Notes under the pieces: model-generated | What the model saw: the letters and a program-made list of their open reading frames with translations, nothing else | What the model was told of the DNA's origin: nothing | Databases searched by the model: none | Origin: Adiantum capillus-veneris | Lineage: Eukaryota > Streptophyta > Polypodiopsida > Polypodiales > Pteridaceae | Length of the DNA: 64,000 nt | Reading direction: 5' to 3' | Assembly: GCA_014529385.2 (NCBI GenBank) | Contig: CM043944.1 | Span: 73,646,884 to 73,710,883, forward strand | Position numbers and translations under genes: made by a program | Part shown: positions 61,300 through 64,000 of the stretch, piece by piece | Layout of the letters: each line of letters begins with the position of its first letter | How positions within the stretch are numbered: position 1 is the first letter of the stretch

Positions 61300-63582
61300 T
61301 AGTGCCATCATAGTACACCTTGGACCATGGTGTAGAAGGGCCCAGGACGCCAGAGTCGTAGGAAAGCCTCTTTGCGCTCTTGCATGCGGTTGGAGCTGCC
61401 CTGTAGTCCCTCGAGCTGTCCTCTGAGAATGTGGATCAGCTCTAGCCAAAAATCACGTACAGTCTCTGCTGGTGGCACCGCGCGAGCCTCAAAGATGTGG
61501 AAACAACGGGCCCGCTAGATGAACCAGAGTGTCAGGCCACTGATGAGCTCCCAACACTTCTCTCTCTCGCTGCAGCACTCATGTGGAGTAAGCTCTATAG
61601 CAGGCTGAAGTGTAGGTCGCCCCTCCTGCATCACTATCATCCTACTGGTGGAGGATAGCTCAAACTGAAGTGTTGGACTCGTGAGGGTGGACCAAGCCGC
61701 TACTCCCCAAGTGTACTGTCGAGCCGTGGAGAGAGCAGGCATCAGCCAAAGAACTCGTAGCCACACCTGTTGGGCCGAGGGACAGTCCCACAGACAGTGA
61801 CGCTGACTCTCCACAAGATGCAGCCAAGAGACCACTATGCACTAGCCAGCTCCCAATTGTTGTAGCTCTGTGTGCGACCAGCCACACTGAAACAAGGTGA
61901 CTCGCCTCGGCTGTCTAGTGTCCCACAACCTCTCCCAAAATGCTACCAAGAGCTCAGCTGCGAGACCCTCCTCCTGCCAATGAGGTGCTGCAGCGGGGCG
62001 GGCCTCTCTGTGTGCTGCTAGTATATGATGTCCCAGAGAAACAATGTACTGAAAGAACGGGACTCCTGGATGGTCTACAAAAGAGAAGGGATCCCTCCAT
62101 AGCCACTCACCAAGATCCCACTGTACTCGTGCCAGTGGACAACAGTCCCAAGCCCACAACCTCCAATGTCGAGTCTCAAGAGCTGCTGGGTCAAGATCTA
62201 TGACACAAGTCCTCCCACAGATGCCCACTACTCGGATCCTCTGAAAACAGCACTCTGCCACCTGTGGGGCCTCTACTGAAACTTGTTGAAGGCGTCCCCC
62301 ACCCTAGAGCTCAAAGAAAAGGGATGGAACAGTCTCTGAGTAGGCCCCAACTGAGATGAGAACCTCCAGTCATGTGAAGGCTCCCATCCACTGGGGTGCT
62401 ACTGGCTCGAGAGGCGTGAGCCACTCAGCTGGAACTGACTTTGAGATGTCCTGGCACATGCTCTGCACCCCTCTCATGCCGTGTATAGCTGAAGACCCTG
62501 CACCTCCTCTGACAAACCTGTGAACTCTAGCTAGTCACCTAAAGAGCGCGCTGGACCCGTTGCCATGGGACCCCAGGAAACATGAGGCTGACTGCCAACC
62601 AAGTGGCCTCTCTGAGTGCTAACCATGGGGTTCCAGACGAGGGGTTGTCGTAGGCGCTCCTCCATGCACGTAGGCTGTCTCTGCTCCAAGCCACGCTGCA
62701 AGAGCTCCCAAGATCGAAGCAAGCTCACAACGAAGCGGTCCTCCAGTCTCCTGCTCAAACCAACTCTGTGCATCTCTGTGAAGATCCATCTGGTCGAAGG
62801 TTGCCAAGGGCCTCCTACCTGAGGCACCCTAGCACAAAGCCGCTGTAGCAAGAACTCCTTCCAAGGCTCCTCACCTGGAAGAAGTCCTCTGACGATGAAC
62901 TTCCCAAGAAGGGCTCTCCTCTGCTGTGCTGGATCAATGATCCCAAGCCCTCCCCGTGAACAAGGAAGAGTGATGACCTGCCAAGCCACTTTGGCTCGGG
63001 CTATCAGAGTGTCACATCCTGACCAAAGGAAGTTCCTGATCAGCCTCTCTACATGGCTGATACAAGAACTCGAGAAGATCCAGCAAGAAGTGATGTACCA
63101 CATAGTCGCCAACAACACCTGGTTGGCAACTACTACTCTCCCAGCCAAACAAAGTCGTGCTGAGCTCCAATGTAACAACTTTCTCCTGATAGACATGAGA
63201 AGGGGAGCAATCTGCTGCTCAGGAGACAAGTCCAAACCCACATGACATTCCAAGTAGCGAACTGCAATCCCTGGGGGAATCTACCTAAAACCCTCTCCTG
63301 GCATCCAATCGGGCACAGGAGCACTACCAACCGAGAAAGCCACTGTCTTTCTCCAGTTGATCAGTGAGCCCGATGCACAACAGAGTGTCTCCAGAGCTTG
63401 CTCACACCTATGAAGGTTGGCCTCCTGGCTATTTAAGTACAAGGCTGAGTCGTCGTCGGCAAAATCAGCGTCCAAAAACTCATCTCCCCGAATAGGAAGT
63501 GCTAAGCCCTGTAGACCAACCTACTGCGACACCGAAAACCTGCTCGTCGCCTCCGCATAGAACAGAAAGAGAAAGGGAGCAG
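61300..63582 (-). pseudogene. LINE3 ORF2: RT second half and C-terminal zinc region
   Basis: From the break at 63582: PAPFLFLFYAEA (end of the QGCPLxPxLF block), DADFADDDSALYLNSQ (catalytic F-A-D-D, near 63440-63475), SGSLINWRKTVAF, then MECHVGLDLSPEQQ...LCLAGRVVVANQVLLATMWY (62531-63253, 240 open codons), ICGRTCVIDLDPAALE (62200) and the terminal SQRHCLWDCPSAQQVW zinc-finger-like segment (about 61762-61813). Stops and shifts between blocks; inactive. Confidence 0.85.
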
Positions 63583-64000
63583 GCCCGAATTGAGATGAGA
63601 ACCTATAGTCGTGTGAAGGCTCCCATCCACCTGGGTGCTACTGGCTGGAGAGGTGTGAGCCACTCAGCTGGAATTGCCTCTGAGATGTCCTGGCACATGC
63701 TCTGCACCCCTCTCATGCCTGGAAACCCTACAACTCCTCTGACAAGACTGAAAACTCTAACCAATCACCTAAAGAGCGTGTTGGACCCCCTGCCATGGGA
63801 CCCCAAGAAACATGAGGCCGACTACCAACCAAGTGGCGTCTCTGAGTGCTAACCATGGGGTTCCAAACAGGGGGCTATCATAGGCACTCCTCCGTGCAAG
63901 TGGGATGTTGCTACTCCAGGCCTCGTCGCAAATACTCCCAAGATTGAAGAAAACTCACAGCGAAGTGGTCCTCCAGTCTCCTGCTCAAACCAACTCTACG
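62337..64000. repeat. Tandem duplication in LINE3, period about 1246 bp
   Basis: AACTGAGATGAGAACCTCCA at 62337 and AATTGAGATGAGAACCTATA at 63583 start two copies sharing GTGAGCCACTCAGCTGGAA, GGCACATGCTCTGCACCCCT, GAGTGCTAACCATGGGGTTC and GGTCCTCCAGTCTCCTGCTC. The junction at 63575-63582 joins post-RT sequence to the middle of an RT motif. Confidence 0.88.

Larger units (their letters stand above)
61119..64000 (-). mobile_element. LINE3, L1-type, same family as LINE2 (runs off window)
   Basis: 3' poly-A seen as T9 on plus (61119-61127). The next 170 bp match LINE2 6891-7060 closely, and coding parts align at 61500-62260 against 7300-8000. Unlike LINE2 it retains the RT. A segment is duplicated: 62337-62770 recurs at 63583-64000. 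Confidence 0.88.

Overview
The window is nuclear DNA of a land plant with a large, repeat-saturated genome. There are no bacterial, organellar or rRNA features. What is visible is spliced coding sequence, chromodomain Ty3/gypsy retrotransposons (chromoviruses), two LINE families, a Helitron, a TRIM, and very long CT/GA, CA and poly-C tracts. The huge intron and the old, nested retroelements would suit a fern, lycophyte or gymnosperm. That placement is inference from style only.

The only host gene I can assemble is an ARL2-type small GTPase (TITAN5 in Arabidopsis) on the minus strand. It has four coding exons (30126-30190, 29822-29932, 4214-4457, 3757-3894) with GT..AG junctions, and together they encode an uninterrupted 185-residue protein. 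Intron 2 is about 25.4 kb (4458-29821) and is filled with nested mobile elements.

Layout. 1-3410: a dead LINE (+) split by a 744-bp DNA-transposon-like insertion. 3757-30190: the ARL2 gene. Its intron 2 holds gypsy LTR/gag scraps (5140-6432); element C (+), whose 5' LTR is split by LINE2 (6881-11032, RT deleted); element A (-, 12119-20009), inserted in C's protease and itself carrying a 1246-bp solo LTR; a gag fragment of element D; element B (-, about 22553-28379); and a LINE 3' end fused through a CT tract to an LTR end. 30281-30691: a minisatellite just upstream of ARL2. 32590-36445: a decayed Helitron Rep/helicase (-). 37139-38387: a 923-bp duplication. 38761-47120: a gag-only LTR element F (+) hosting a perfect TRIM (39166-40036) and a chromovirus E (-, 41021-46900) with 86-bp LTRs. 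47511-49640: a 1.1-kb tandem repeat. 51346-51761: an array of a periodic palindromic motif. 51887: start of another LTR. 55201-55828: an Athila/Tat-type LTR plus primer site. 55919-59569: an unfamiliar LTR element with a long coiled-coil ORF (-). 60309: a CACTA-type terminus. 61119-64000: LINE3 (-), same family as LINE2, with an internal tandem duplication running off the window.

How the parts relate: the mobile elements are mostly inactive (stops, frameshifts, changed catalytic residues). Insertion order can be read from target-site duplications: C before A, A before the solo LTR; C before LINE2; F before the TRIM. ARL2 appears intact, so splicing must bridge the whole nest. The large elements A, B and LINE2 lie in the same orientation as ARL2 transcription. 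Short direct tandem duplications recur across the window.
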